NCBI GenBank assembly: GCA_018402135.1
Contig: JAGYJF010000003.1
Span: 434,001-498,000 of the forward strand
DNA: 64,000 nt
Direction of reading: 5' to 3'
Origin: Flavobacteriaceae bacterium
GTDB lineage: Bacteria > Bacteroidota > Bacteroidia > Flavobacteriales > Flavobacteriaceae
Shown: piece after piece, positions 18,662-26,683 of the stretch
Layout of the letters: every line of letters begins with the position of its first letter
Numbering within the stretch: position 1 is the first letter of the stretch
The notes under the pieces: generated by a model
Seen by the model: only the letters and a program-made list of their open reading frames with translations
Told to the model about the DNA's origin: nothing
The model's database searches: none
Made by a program: the position numbers and the translations under genes

Positions 18662-18670
18662 TTATTTTAA

Positions 18671-19051
18671 TTATATTTTGTTATAATTAGCTTTTAAGTT
18701 TTCATTAATTATCAGTGTGTCCTTTTCAATTTTCACTTCGAAAATTGAATTTTTAAATTTGGCGTTGGAATAGTACCCAAAATCTTGCCCTGTTTTTTTC
18801 TTATTTTGGAAAACTTCTAAATAATAACCTCCATCAATTCCTTTAAGTTGCATGTCTAATACTGTTTTAACTTTATCTCCGGCGTTAATATTTTTTATTA
18901 AATAATTTTTAAATTCTTTTTCTGTTCCATATGTTATCTTAATACTGTCTATAATTGAGCTAGTATTATTGCTAATTGTAATTTCTGATTTTTTGTTCGG
19001 CGAACAAGAAAAAAAAAGCATAATTACAAGTATTGAAAAGGGATGTTTCAT
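18671..19051 (-). CDS. putative immunity lipoprotein, first copy
   Basis: 126 residues. A lipoprotein-type signal (MKHPFSILVIMLFFSC) is followed by a beta-rich domain with DGGYYLEVFQ, FGYYSNAKF and VKIEKDTLIINE. It starts 6 nt after the stop of the large DUF6973-like protein and is paralogous to the lipoprotein at 18051-18419, which follows the toxin fragment in the same relative place. The repeated pairing [C-terminal domain]-[lipoprotein] suggests a cognate partner, most simply an immunity protein held in the same compartment. A chaperone or surface partner is an alternative. Confidence 0.68.
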   Translation of the reverse strand: MKHPFSILVIMLFFSCSPNKKSEITISNNTSSIIDSIKITYGTEKEFKNYLIKNINAGDKVKTVLDMQLKGIDGGYYLEVFQNKKKTGQDFGYYSNAKFKNSIFEVKIEKDTLIINENLKANYNKI

Positions 19052-19057
19052 AATGTA

Positions 19058-20714
19058 TTATTGATTTGAAGGTGTTAATTGTGTTGAAGCGTTTATTCCA
19101 AAATTAGGTGGAACTACGGTGTCAAGTGGTGATAAGTTAAGAAGACTTCCTTCTAACATTAAAGAAAAAACAGAATTAGAAAGTTCTTGGTCTGAAACAA
19201 ATAAGCTTGCATTTTTACCAATTATATGCCCTATATTATTGTTATGCAGATCCATTTGAACTTCCAAAAACAGGTTCGCAGGTGTTTCAGTTTCATGTGC
19301 AAATGAGAACAATCTTGCCACTATATCAGGAACGTCGTTGGAATTCATCGCATTAAAGAAACCGTGTCTAAAAGCATCTGAAAGGTCGTTTCTACGATTA
19401 AAGCCAAATCTGTTCACGGTTTCGTTTTCGGCAGGTTCTTTATTTGCCATGATTGATAAGGCGGCCAGCGGAAATAATTTAACTAACTTTTTTTCCATGG
19501 CCGTTAAGTTGTCGTAAGGTTCAATTAAATTAAATGTAACATTTTGTTCTAAGAAAAAGTCATTATTCCACCAGTTAAATGGATAATCTTCGTTCATTCC
19601 GGGGTAGGCATCAGCGTTATATAATTCCAAATCGCTCGAGGCATCCATAATCGCTTCAATCAAATCTGTTGGAGTTATGCCTACAAATTGATCATTGTCT
19701 AATACATCGCGGATTAATTCAAGTTCGTTAAAGGAAGCAGTTGTCATCAACCATTGTCCAGTGAGTGATGTTTCAGAGATACCGTATTGCGTAATTAAAA
19801 TTAACGCCATTTTAGGCGTCAGCGGCGCAGTAGCATCCTCAATACAATTACCATTACTGTCTCTAACGCAAACGGTTTCTGGGTCTGAGTTATCTCCTGG
19901 GGTCGCTGGTATTACCACCTGTAGTTGTACTGCCTGTTCCTCCAGGACCGCTATTTCCGTTATCTTCACCTCCATTATTTCCCGTACCTGCATTATTACC
20001 TGTACCTGAAGCACCGCCACCAGATGATGATCCACTGGGGTCAATTGACTCCGATTCATCCCATGGGCAAGTTACTTCTACTTCTTTTACAATTATCCAA
20101 CCTGTACCTTGACTAGTTTCAGCTTCTAAATTATAGCAATATCCATGCTCTGAGTTAAAAAATAATCCACCTTCAAACTCAATATCTCTACCTTGTAATA
20201 AATCACTGGTATTTTCGAAATCTATACTTTTTAACGTGATTTTTCCATCTAGATCAATCATTTCATTGTTATTCGTGCTGTTTAGTTCATCATCTGTAAT
20301 GTTATAACTAACTATAATAGCTTTATAATCACCATCGGCTTTTAAACTTAATATCAAATTTTCCATTTTTGCCGTAGAAAATTGCCGATAAATTGAAAAC
20401 GAATAAGAATGATAATTTTCTAATTCAATATAATTTGCTTCGCTTGTATCTATATAAAATCCCAATTCGTCATTAAATTGGTATCTGTTTTGATTATTCT
20501 CATTTGATTTGTGTATTGCACTTATTTCTCTGAGTTTTTGACTTAGGGTAATATTTTTTTCAAAATCCTTACTCGTTAATTTTTTCATGGTGTAGGTTGG
20601 TTCGTTTTTGAACTCGTTGATTTCAAATATAGTTTCATCTTTTGTACAAGCCAAATATGCAATTAAAAAAACAAGAATTAAACCAAAATTAAAAAATTGA
20701 TAGAAGCGCTTAAA
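19058..20714 (-). pseudogene. lipoprotein with Gly-rich linker and DUF6973-like C-terminal domain; frameshifted, start codon lost
   Basis: Two overlapping frames make one gene. The upstream frame (20654 to 19890) gives a signal-like segment, a beta-rich domain of about 190 residues and a Gly/Ser/Asn linker, then stops. The downstream frame continues as PGDNSDPETVCV and encodes the C-terminal domain with RNDLSDAFRHGFFNAM, FSFAHETETPANLF and MDLHNNNIGH, recalling the DUF6973 domain seen in polymorphic-toxin-like proteins. Removing one base from the GGGG run at 19899-19902 joins the frames (about 530 codons). At the 5' end the frame reads KRFYQFFNFGLILVFLIAYLA then Cys, a lipoprotein signal, but the codon before it (20712-20714) is TTT inside a heptamer repeat instead of ATG; the first possible start is a TTG at 20654. 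It could be a decayed gene, a switchable gene or a sequencing error. Confidence 0.7.
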
Positions 20715-20728
20715 GCTTAAAGCTTAAA
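20708..20728. repeat. tandem heptamer repeat GCTTAAA x3
   Basis: Three perfect copies of GCTTAAA overlap the place where the start codon of the large lipoprotein gene (19058-20714) would be expected. Changes in copy number would alter frame or spacing. Confidence 0.8.
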
Positions 20729-20738
20729 GTTGTGCATT

Positions 20739-20757
20739 GGGTGTTGGGTGTTGGGTG
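20739..20757. repeat. tandem heptamer repeat GGGTGTT x2.7
   Basis: GGGTGTT occurs twice, followed by GGGTG. It lies 10 bases from the GCTTAAA array and has the same 7-base period but an unrelated unit. Confidence 0.75.
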
Positions 20758-20897
20758 CATATTATTATAGATTTAATGGATTTAAAGTCATAAAGTTAAA
20801 AAATAATTTTAAAAGACATTAAATAAAATAAAGTGTTAGAATTGCATTTGTTAACATAGCTTTCGAGATGAACAAAACAGTGTATTGTGGGCTCAGC
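20758..20897. other. intergenic stretch upstream of the toxin-like gene
   Basis: AT-rich, no gene seen. It should contain the promoter of the minus-strand toxin-like unit, but no convincing TAnnTTTG element is visible on that strand. Confidence 0.4.
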
Positions 20898-21000
20898 TTA
20901 AACCTTATCATACACCTGCGCATCCTTACCATCATTCCAAAACGTTAAAATATCCGTTGGTAATTGCTCACTGCTGCTGATGGCAATAGCCAATTTTCAG
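20898..21000 (-). pseudogene. 3'-end remnant of a flavoprotein gene (paralogue of 25187-25789)
   Basis: On the minus strand the frame reads LAIAISSSEQLPTDILTF, then WNDGKDAQVYDKV and a stop. The intact gene at 25187-25789 ends FAIASGSGAQVATDILTL, then WNDGKDAQLHDKV. About four of five bases match over some 100 bases, with no indel. An in-frame TGA just upstream ends the similarity. It is therefore the tail of a second, otherwise missing copy, in the same orientation as the intact gene, with the phosphorelay genes between them. Confidence 0.8.
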
Positions 21001-21379
21001 TATAATACAGCTTACGGATAGTCTATTTACAAGACTTTGGTAGTAATACGATTGGTGTTTTAAATTGCAATGACGCTTATTACTAAATTATTTAGTATAT
21101 AATTAAACAAAAAAAAAGCCTTTAAGGCTTTTTTCTAGGTTTCGTTAGTTTTTAGGGTTAAAAATCAATGAAACATTTTGCTATTAATAATACCGCTATT
21201 ATCATCACAAAGCTATTTTATTAAATAGGTATTGCTTCAAAATTTCGACGAGATGATTTTAGCTGTAGACAAATGGGCTTAAAGTGTAGATTAGTTATAA
21301 GTTGGCTTGTGATTTATTAAAAAAGTGGGTTGTTAATTTAAGAGAACAGAATTTATATACATTTTTTATAATCACACTA
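21001..21379. other. intergenic region downstream of the LytTR regulator
   Basis: No gene seen. It holds the hairpin at 21111-21134 listed separately; the rest is AT-rich sequence without a coding frame of note. Confidence 0.4.
21111..21134. terminator. bidirectional intrinsic terminator
   Basis: AAAAAAGCCTT pairs with AAGGCTTTTTT with a very short loop, so both strands carry a T-tract. It lies 245 bases past the stop of the minus-strand phosphorelay operon. Confidence 0.75.
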
Positions 21380-22087
21380 TTACAGAAGGTTTAGTTTTTG
21401 AAAGAGCTTTTGTCTAACACCTTTACCGATTGGGATTATTTGTTTGTTTATTAGTAGGTTATTTTCTTCAATTTCTTCGATATGTTTTAGATTTACAATA
21501 TAGGAACGGTGACATTTAAAGAATAAATCTTGGAGAAGTTTGGATTCTATTGATTTTAAGGATGAATGAACAACATGAGTTTTATTACGAGTTAAGATAT
21601 TTACATAATCACCATTGGCTTTAATTAAAAAAATCTCATCAAAGTTAATCTTAATCAGTCTTTTATTAATATTGATAAAAATGTGATTATCGAGAATCTT
21701 TTTGTTAGTATCCTCTAAAAGGTTTTGAGTTTTTATTAGGGAAAAGGCCTTTTTAACAGCTAAATCAAAATAATATAAATCTATAGGTTTTACAATATAA
21801 TCTACAACGCAATCAAACTTAAATGCTTTAATAGCTAGGCTTTTATCTGAAGTAATTAGTATGGCCTTAAAATTGTTATTGTTTAAAGTTTCTAAAAAAT
21901 CAAATCCGTTAAAATTTGGCATGTGTATATCTAAAAATATCAAATCGACCTGGGTTTTGTTCATAAACTTAATACAGTCAATTGGAGAGGAAAATAAATT
22001 TACAGAGTTTATTTCTATATAACGTTTACACAAGCCGCCAATAATCTCCAGGGATGTAATCTCGTCGTCTATTACAGCACAATTCAT
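21380..22087 (-). CDS. LytTR family response regulator
   Basis: 235 residues. The N-terminal receiver (1-120) has the acidic pair DDE (7-9) and the phosphoacceptor D53 in IFLDIHMP, with the switch Lys in YIVKPIDLYYF. The C-terminal LytTR DNA-binding domain covers about 135-235 (IFLIKANGDYVNILTRN, FKCHRSYIVNLKHIEEI). It is the last gene of a four-gene minus-strand unit after the Hpt gene (7-nt gap) and is the likely output of the phosphorelay. Targets are unknown. Confidence 0.9.
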   Translation of the reverse strand: MNCAVIDDEITSLEIIGGLCKRYIEINSVNLFSSPIDCIKFMNKTQVDLIFLDIHMPNFNGFDFLETLNNNNFKAILITSDKSLAIKAFKFDCVVDYIVKPIDLYYFDLAVKKAFSLIKTQNLLEDTNKKILDNHIFININKRLIKINFDEIFLIKANGDYVNILTRNKTHVVHSSLKSIESKLLQDLFFKCHRSYIVNLKHIEEIEENNLLINKQIIPIGKGVRQKLFQKLNLL

Positions 22088-22094
22088 GGGTGTT

Positions 22095-22415
22095 TTAATT
22101 TATCTTTTCTAAATATTTGGTCATTGTATTTAAAATTAAGAGGAATTTATCTTTTAATTTCAAATTTTCATTAATCAGGTCATTTTCGAATTCAATAACT
22201 ACATTATAGCTTTTGGTTAAGCCCAAAAGGCCTACTTTATGTTTTATTCTGTGCACTATAAATTTCATTTTTTTATAATCTTTTTGAGCAAGTGCGTCAA
22301 AATATAAGTTTTTATCATTGGTAAATTCCATTTTTAAGGTATTGGTTAACCTCATCATAAATTGCTGATCTTCATTAGACAGTTTTAGAAAAAAATTAAG
22401 GTTGGGCGATTCCAT
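22095..22415 (-). CDS. Hpt domain phosphotransfer protein
   Basis: 106 residues, all-helical. FIVHRIKHKVGLLGL matches the Hpt signature (His, then Lys three residues later and a Gly), with H55 the likely phosphorylated residue. A stand-alone Hpt protein shuttles phosphate between receiver domains. It sits between the kinase gene (14-nt gap) and the LytTR regulator gene (7-nt gap), which is consistent with kinase to receiver to Hpt to regulator flow. Confidence 0.82.
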   Translation of the reverse strand: MESPNLNFFLKLSNEDQQFMMRLTNTLKMEFTNDKNLYFDALAQKDYKKMKFIVHRIKHKVGLLGLTKSYNVVIEFENDLINENLKLKDKFLLILNTMTKYLEKIN

Positions 22416-22429
22416 TTATTTTTAATAGG

Positions 22430-24481
22430 TTATTTTTTTAATTTAAAATAGAAGGTCGTACCCTCTCCCAATTTTGATTCTAACTCAATTTTACTGTCAT
22501 AAATACTAAGAATTTTTTTTACCATTGAAAGACCAATTCCGGAATTGTTGCTTTTAGCCCTATGAGAGTAAAACATCTTGAATATCTTATTGAAATCTTC
22601 TTTTTCTATACCATGACCATTATCTGAAATTGAGAATTCATATTCAGTAGGGTGTTCTTTATAATCAACTTCAATGAAACCTACAGGTTTATCCATATGT
22701 TCAACAGCGTTGTTTATAAGGTTTAAAAAAACTTGTTCTAGTTTTACTGCATCACCTTTTACACTAGGCAGTGTTTTTTTAATTTTCACTTCAATATTAC
22801 TGGGTATATGGAGGCTAGGTATAAGTTCATTTATTAATTTTTGAACATCTGTAATGTTGTTGTCTGAAACATTTTCTCTAATGCTTGAATGATGCAAAAT
22901 TCCATTGATGAGATTTTCCATTTTTTCGACGGTTAGGTCTAGTTGTTTAAAATACTCTAAACTTGTTTTATCTAATAATATATCATTATCAGATTTTAGC
23001 CATGATAACAAAGCATTAATATTGCGCAAAGGAGATTTTAAATCATGTGATACTACATAGGCGTAATCTTGTAATTCTTCGTTGCTTTTTTTGATTTTGT
23101 TAAGGAGTTTTTCTTTCTGACTTTGTAAAAGTTTAAAATCTGAAATATCAAGATGTACACCAATTGATCCAATAATCTCGCCTCTTATATTATAATTAGG
23201 GGCGCCACTAATTAACCAATGTCTTTGAGCGCCCAACTTAGTTTTTACTTTAAGTTCATAAGAATCAGAGATGCCTTTTTCCCTTTTTTTATTTTGATTG
23301 AAAAGTTGCAATTTTTCTTTTTCTCCTAAAAATAGTTCACTTGCTTTTTTATTAATTAATTCGAACTCTTCATATCCTGACATTTCTAAAAAACTTTTAT
23401 TTGCCATCAAAATGATGTCATCATTATCAACCTCAAGAAGGCCTAAATTCATGTTGTTTATGATGTTACTGTATTTGTTTTTTTGTAATTCAATATTTTT
23501 GTTATAATTTTTTTGCAATGTTGTGTCTTTATAAGCCCATAGATGGCCTTGATATTCTTGGTTATCAAATATTGGGATATAATCTCTTTCTAAAGAAAGG
23601 CCATTAACCATAATAAGTTCGTCTCCAACTACTTTTTCTTTACGCGTTAGTAAGTTATCGATTCTTGCAATAAATTCATTAGGATTTGTAAAAAGATGCT
23701 TTGATTCTTCTGCTGCGGTTGTGCAGTCTGCTCCCTTTAATAATGTTGGAGAAACCGGGATATTAAATATTTGGCAAAATTTTTCGTTTGTAAAAATAAT
23801 TTTTCTGTTTTCATCTTCCAATAATAAAGCAGTGTCGAGATTTTGTATGAGACTGGCTAATCTTTGCTCAGATTTTAAAACTTTATTTTTGAATTTCTCT
23901 TTATCTCTTATGTCGATAGCGTTCTTAATTTTTAATGCAATAATTTTAGAAATATTTTCTATGATTGTTAATTGTTCAGGTCTAAAGTGATTTTTGTTTG
24001 GATGTTCAGAATCGATCACTCCTATAATATGTCCGTCCAGAATAATAGGGACTGTAAGTTCAGACATGTTAAAATTAATATCTGACACATACCTATTGTC
24101 TTCTAAGGTGTTATTCACAATCTCTGCTACTCCGGTCTTGGCAACGTGACCACATATACCTTCTCCTATATTTAGTTGTAATTTATTAATTATTTCTCCC
24201 GAATCTGAAATCTTATGACCATTTGCAGCTATTTGTTTTAAACAATTTTCAGATTCAATAACCTCATAGATTACGCAATCATCAGTATTTAAAAAATCGG
24301 CTATTGTCTTTGCAAGATGCCATGATATTTGATATAAATCAAATTTATCAAAAATTTTATTTATAATGTTGTTGACAAGTTTTGACTCATTATTCTGAAT
24401 AAGGTTGTATTGAATTAATCTTAAATTTTTAATTTCATCTTTCAACCTGATATTTTCTTGAATCACCTCATTTTTTGTCAT
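22430..24481 (-). CDS. GAF-PAS-PAS sensor histidine kinase
   Basis: 683 residues with no membrane segment, so cytosolic. Order: an N-terminal coiled region (1-40), GAF domain (about 45-190, with IGEGICGHVAKTG and VPIILDGHIIGVIDSEH), PAS (about 210-325), PAS with C-terminal PAC-like part (about 340-455), HisKA with H479 in YVVSHDLKSPLRN, then a HATPase_c domain (NLINNAVEHMD, SDNGHGIEKEDF, SGIGLSMVKKI). There is no receiver domain of its own; one is encoded just upstream (24530-24937), with Hpt and LytTR genes downstream. The signal is unknown, and a small molecule or redox cue through GAF/PAS is possible. Confidence 0.92.
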   Translation of the reverse strand: MTKNEVIQENIRLKDEIKNLRLIQYNLIQNNESKLVNNIINKIFDKFDLYQISWHLAKTIADFLNTDDCVIYEVIESENCLKQIAANGHKISDSGEIINKLQLNIGEGICGHVAKTGVAEIVNNTLEDNRYVSDINFNMSELTVPIILDGHIIGVIDSEHPNKNHFRPEQLTIIENISKIIALKIKNAIDIRDKEKFKNKVLKSEQRLASLIQNLDTALLLEDENRKIIFTNEKFCQIFNIPVSPTLLKGADCTTAAEESKHLFTNPNEFIARIDNLLTRKEKVVGDELIMVNGLSLERDYIPIFDNQEYQGHLWAYKDTTLQKNYNKNIELQKNKYSNIINNMNLGLLEVDNDDIILMANKSFLEMSGYEEFELINKKASELFLGEKEKLQLFNQNKKREKGISDSYELKVKTKLGAQRHWLISGAPNYNIRGEIIGSIGVHLDISDFKLLQSQKEKLLNKIKKSNEELQDYAYVVSHDLKSPLRNINALLSWLKSDNDILLDKTSLEYFKQLDLTVEKMENLINGILHHSSIRENVSDNNITDVQKLINELIPSLHIPSNIEVKIKKTLPSVKGDAVKLEQVFLNLINNAVEHMDKPVGFIEVDYKEHPTEYEFSISDNGHGIEKEDFNKIFKMFYSHRAKSNNSGIGLSMVKKILSIYDSKIELESKLGEGTTFYFKLKK

Positions 24482-24529
24482 ACTAAATTGCTAAAGGTTA
24501 AACTCATTTTTTTCTTTTACAATTTTGAT

Positions 24530-24937
24530 TCACGCAAATTCATTAATTTCCCAATAACGAAGTAAACATTGAATTTTTAAAAGGTAATCTTCATATCTCA
24601 ATGGTTTTACTAAATATCCTGCAGCACCAAATTTGTAACATTCTGAAATGTCCTTAATGTTGTTTGAAGTAGATAATATTACAACAGGTATTTTTTTGAG
24701 TGATATTTCTTTTTTAATGATTTTTAAAATTTCAATTCCACTTAATTTATACATGTTTAAGTCTAACAAAACAATGATCCTATTTTTATAGTCATCCCTT
24801 AATTTTGAAATTGCATCATTTCCTGAAAAAAAATGTTCAAACTCACAATTAAAGTTTAATGTTTTTATAACGCGCTCTAGCTTTAGAACTTCAATGGGGT
24901 CGTCATCGATTAAATATATTTTAAAATCTTTATTCAT
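24530..24937 (-). CDS. single-domain response regulator (receiver only)
   Basis: 135 residues, receiver domain only. DDD (11-13) forms the acidic pocket, D59 in VLLDLNMYKLSG is the phosphoacceptor, and the conserved Thr/Ser and Lys appear in VILSTSN and YLVKPLRYEDY. It is the first gene of the four-gene phosphorelay unit, 48 nt before the kinase gene. It probably takes phosphate from the kinase and passes it to the Hpt protein. Confidence 0.88.
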   Translation of the reverse strand: MNKDFKIYLIDDDPIEVLKLERVIKTLNFNCEFEHFFSGNDAISKLRDDYKNRIIVLLDLNMYKLSGIEILKIIKKEISLKKIPVVILSTSNNIKDISECYKFGAAGYLVKPLRYEDYLLKIQCLLRYWEINEFA

Positions 24938-25186
24938 TTAAAAAAACAGTCGAAAATAGTGTCAAATTTAATTTTTTGATAAGGTTTCTGCTTATAAAGC
25001 ATAGCCACTAAATTAGCTTTTAAATAGCAATTTTTCGATTTTTATTAAATTTTATAAATCTAACCAATTTTACATTTGTTGCATTAAGAAGCGCAAAATC
25101 ATCGTGAGTTACTATAACATGTTTTTAATTAGAGCTTAACAAATTTTTGTTTTGAACCCTAGTTAAAGTAAAGAAAAACATCAATC

Positions 25187-25789
25187 CTAAACCTTATCAT
25201 GCAACTGCGCATCCTTACCATCATTCCAAAGTGTTAAAATATCAGTAGCTACTTGCGCACCGCTACCGCTAGCAATAGCAAACTGGCTGCGCCATCCGGC
25301 TAAGGTACCTGCTACGTATAAACCTTCTGTGATGAGGTGATTGGTGTTTTTAAGCCAAATACGCTCTTTTTCGGCAACGGCTCGTGGATGCGGTTCTATA
25401 TAAGGTTCAAGTCCCTTTATGGTTAATAAATTGGTATAGCCAACCGCTACCACAACTAACTTGCTGTTGTATATTTGCTTATTGGTACGAACAGTAAAAA
25501 AATCATCAGTTTTTATAAGTGCTAAAACTTTTTCTTTCGCTATTTGGGTTACATCTGGATACATAGAGCGAAGTTGTTCGATGCCTTCATCTAAAATAGT
25601 TTGTCCTGTGGTTCCGGGAGCCAGTCCTAAAACATTATTAAACAAAGCCGTTTGTAAATGCGATGCTTTTTGGTGCATTACAATACCTATCTTTTTATCC
25701 TCAGCAAAAGCCTTATTTTGGGCTGAGCCCAAAACCAAAGCACAGGACATACCAGCTGCGCCACCGCCAACTATAAGAACATCAAACAT
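25187..25789 (-). CDS. short FAD/NAD(P)-dependent oxidoreductase (thioredoxin reductase-like fold)
   Basis: 200 residues. An N-terminal GGGAAGMSCAL loop binds the FAD ADP moiety, and GLYVAGTLAGWRSQFAIASGSG near the C-terminus is the second FAD motif of thioredoxin reductase-like enzymes. The central NAD(P)H domain and the CxxC redox pair of true thioredoxin reductases are absent, and the length is about two thirds of theirs. The electron donor is therefore unclear. Its start abuts the stop of the small membrane-protein gene (25789), so it is coupled with that gene and MarC. A related 3' end is found at 20898-21000. Confidence 0.75.
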   Translation of the reverse strand: MFDVLIVGGGAAGMSCALVLGSAQNKAFAEDKKIGIVMHQKASHLQTALFNNVLGLAPGTTGQTILDEGIEQLRSMYPDVTQIAKEKVLALIKTDDFFTVRTNKQIYNSKLVVVAVGYTNLLTIKGLEPYIEPHPRAVAEKERIWLKNTNHLITEGLYVAGTLAGWRSQFAIASGSGAQVATDILTLWNDGKDAQLHDKV

Positions 25790-25992
25790 TACTTTTTGTA
25801 GTGTGTTTTTTTCTGAATTTGTTTAGAAACAAATAAAATCCAAACCAAGAATAAAGCACACAAGCCTATTAATGCCACTGTTAAGGCAGTAACACTGTCG
25901 CCTTGAAAGGGTGCATTAAAATTTACTTGTGCAAGGTTAAAGCCTATAATTCCTAGGCTTACAATTGAAAAAATAATGGTAAATAGCTTCAT
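25789..25992 (-). CDS. small two-helix membrane protein
   Basis: 67 residues with two hydrophobic helices (LFTIIFSIVSLGIIGFNLAQ and VTALTVALIGLCALFLVWIL) and a basic C-terminus. Its start overlaps the stop of marC (ATGA at 25989-25992), and its stop shares a base with the start of the flavoprotein gene. Coupling suggests a role with one of these neighbours. No known family is recognised. Confidence 0.65.
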   Translation of the reverse strand: MKLFTIIFSIVSLGIIGFNLAQVNFNAPFQGDSVTALTVALIGLCALFLVWILFVSKQIQKKTHYKK

Positions 25993-26570
25993 GATAACAG
26001 CATTTGAATATTTGAAGTAAATAATTTAACCGCAATGGCTAACAAAATTACGCCAAATATTTTTCTTACAATATTAATACCGTTGGCACCCAAAATACGT
26101 TCGATTTTTGAAGAAGTTTTAAGCACAATATAAATTACAATCACGTTTACAATCAATGCTACAATGATATTTTCGGTTTTAAATTCCGCACCTAAAGATA
26201 GTAGGGTCGTTAAACTTCCAGGTCCAGCAATAAGTGGAAATGCCAATGGAAAAATTGATGCCGTTAAGGGATTGTTTCCTTGGTCTTTGTAAAGGGTAAT
26301 TCCTAAAATCATTTCCAAGGCAATAAAAAATATGATAAACGCACCAGCCACTGCAAACGAGTTAACATCAATACCGATTAGGTTCAGGATTTGTTCGCCT
26401 AAAAACAAAAACATAATCATGATAACACCAGCAATAATAGAGGCCTTTTCACTTTGAATGTGACCCACTTTTTTGCGTAAATCTATAATGATGGGAATAT
26501 TTCCAACAATATCAATAACAGCAAATAACACCATGAACGCTGTAAATATTTCTCTTAAATTGAATTCCAT
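25989..26570 (-). CDS. MarC family integral membrane protein
   Basis: 193 residues from the ATG at 26570 (MEFNLREIFTAFMVLFAVID), which fits the family start better than the ATG at 26597. Six hydrophobic segments; ALEMILGI, SIFPLAFPLIAGPGSLTTLL and FGVILLAIAVKLF are typical of MarC/UPF0056 proteins. Despite the name, a role in multiple antibiotic resistance is not supported for the family, and the function is unknown. First gene of a three-gene unit. Confidence 0.88.
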   Translation of the reverse strand: MEFNLREIFTAFMVLFAVIDIVGNIPIIIDLRKKVGHIQSEKASIIAGVIMIMFLFLGEQILNLIGIDVNSFAVAGAFIIFFIALEMILGITLYKDQGNNPLTASIFPLAFPLIAGPGSLTTLLSLGAEFKTENIIVALIVNVIVIYIVLKTSSKIERILGANGINIVRKIFGVILLAIAVKLFTSNIQMLLS

Positions 26571-26671
26571 AATAGTACACTCTGAAAATTTCGGCAAAGG
26601 TCGTTATTTAATCTGTATATAAATCATTAATAGGTCTTAATTTTTAACACTTACCTCCTTGCAAATTCAAT

Positions 26672-26679
26672 TATATTTG
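26672..26679 (+). promoter_or_regulatory. putative -7 promoter element of the DUF3109 gene
   Basis: TATATTTG fits TAnnTTTG but ends only 4 nt before the ATG at 26684, so the mRNA would be nearly leaderless. Confidence 0.35.
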
Positions 26680-26683
26680 TGCC

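Noticed and set aside
20898-25289. Flanking repeats as att sites of an integrative element
   Set aside because: There is no integrase or mobilisation gene between them, and the copies are only about 80% alike, so I report gene-end duplicates and not att sites.
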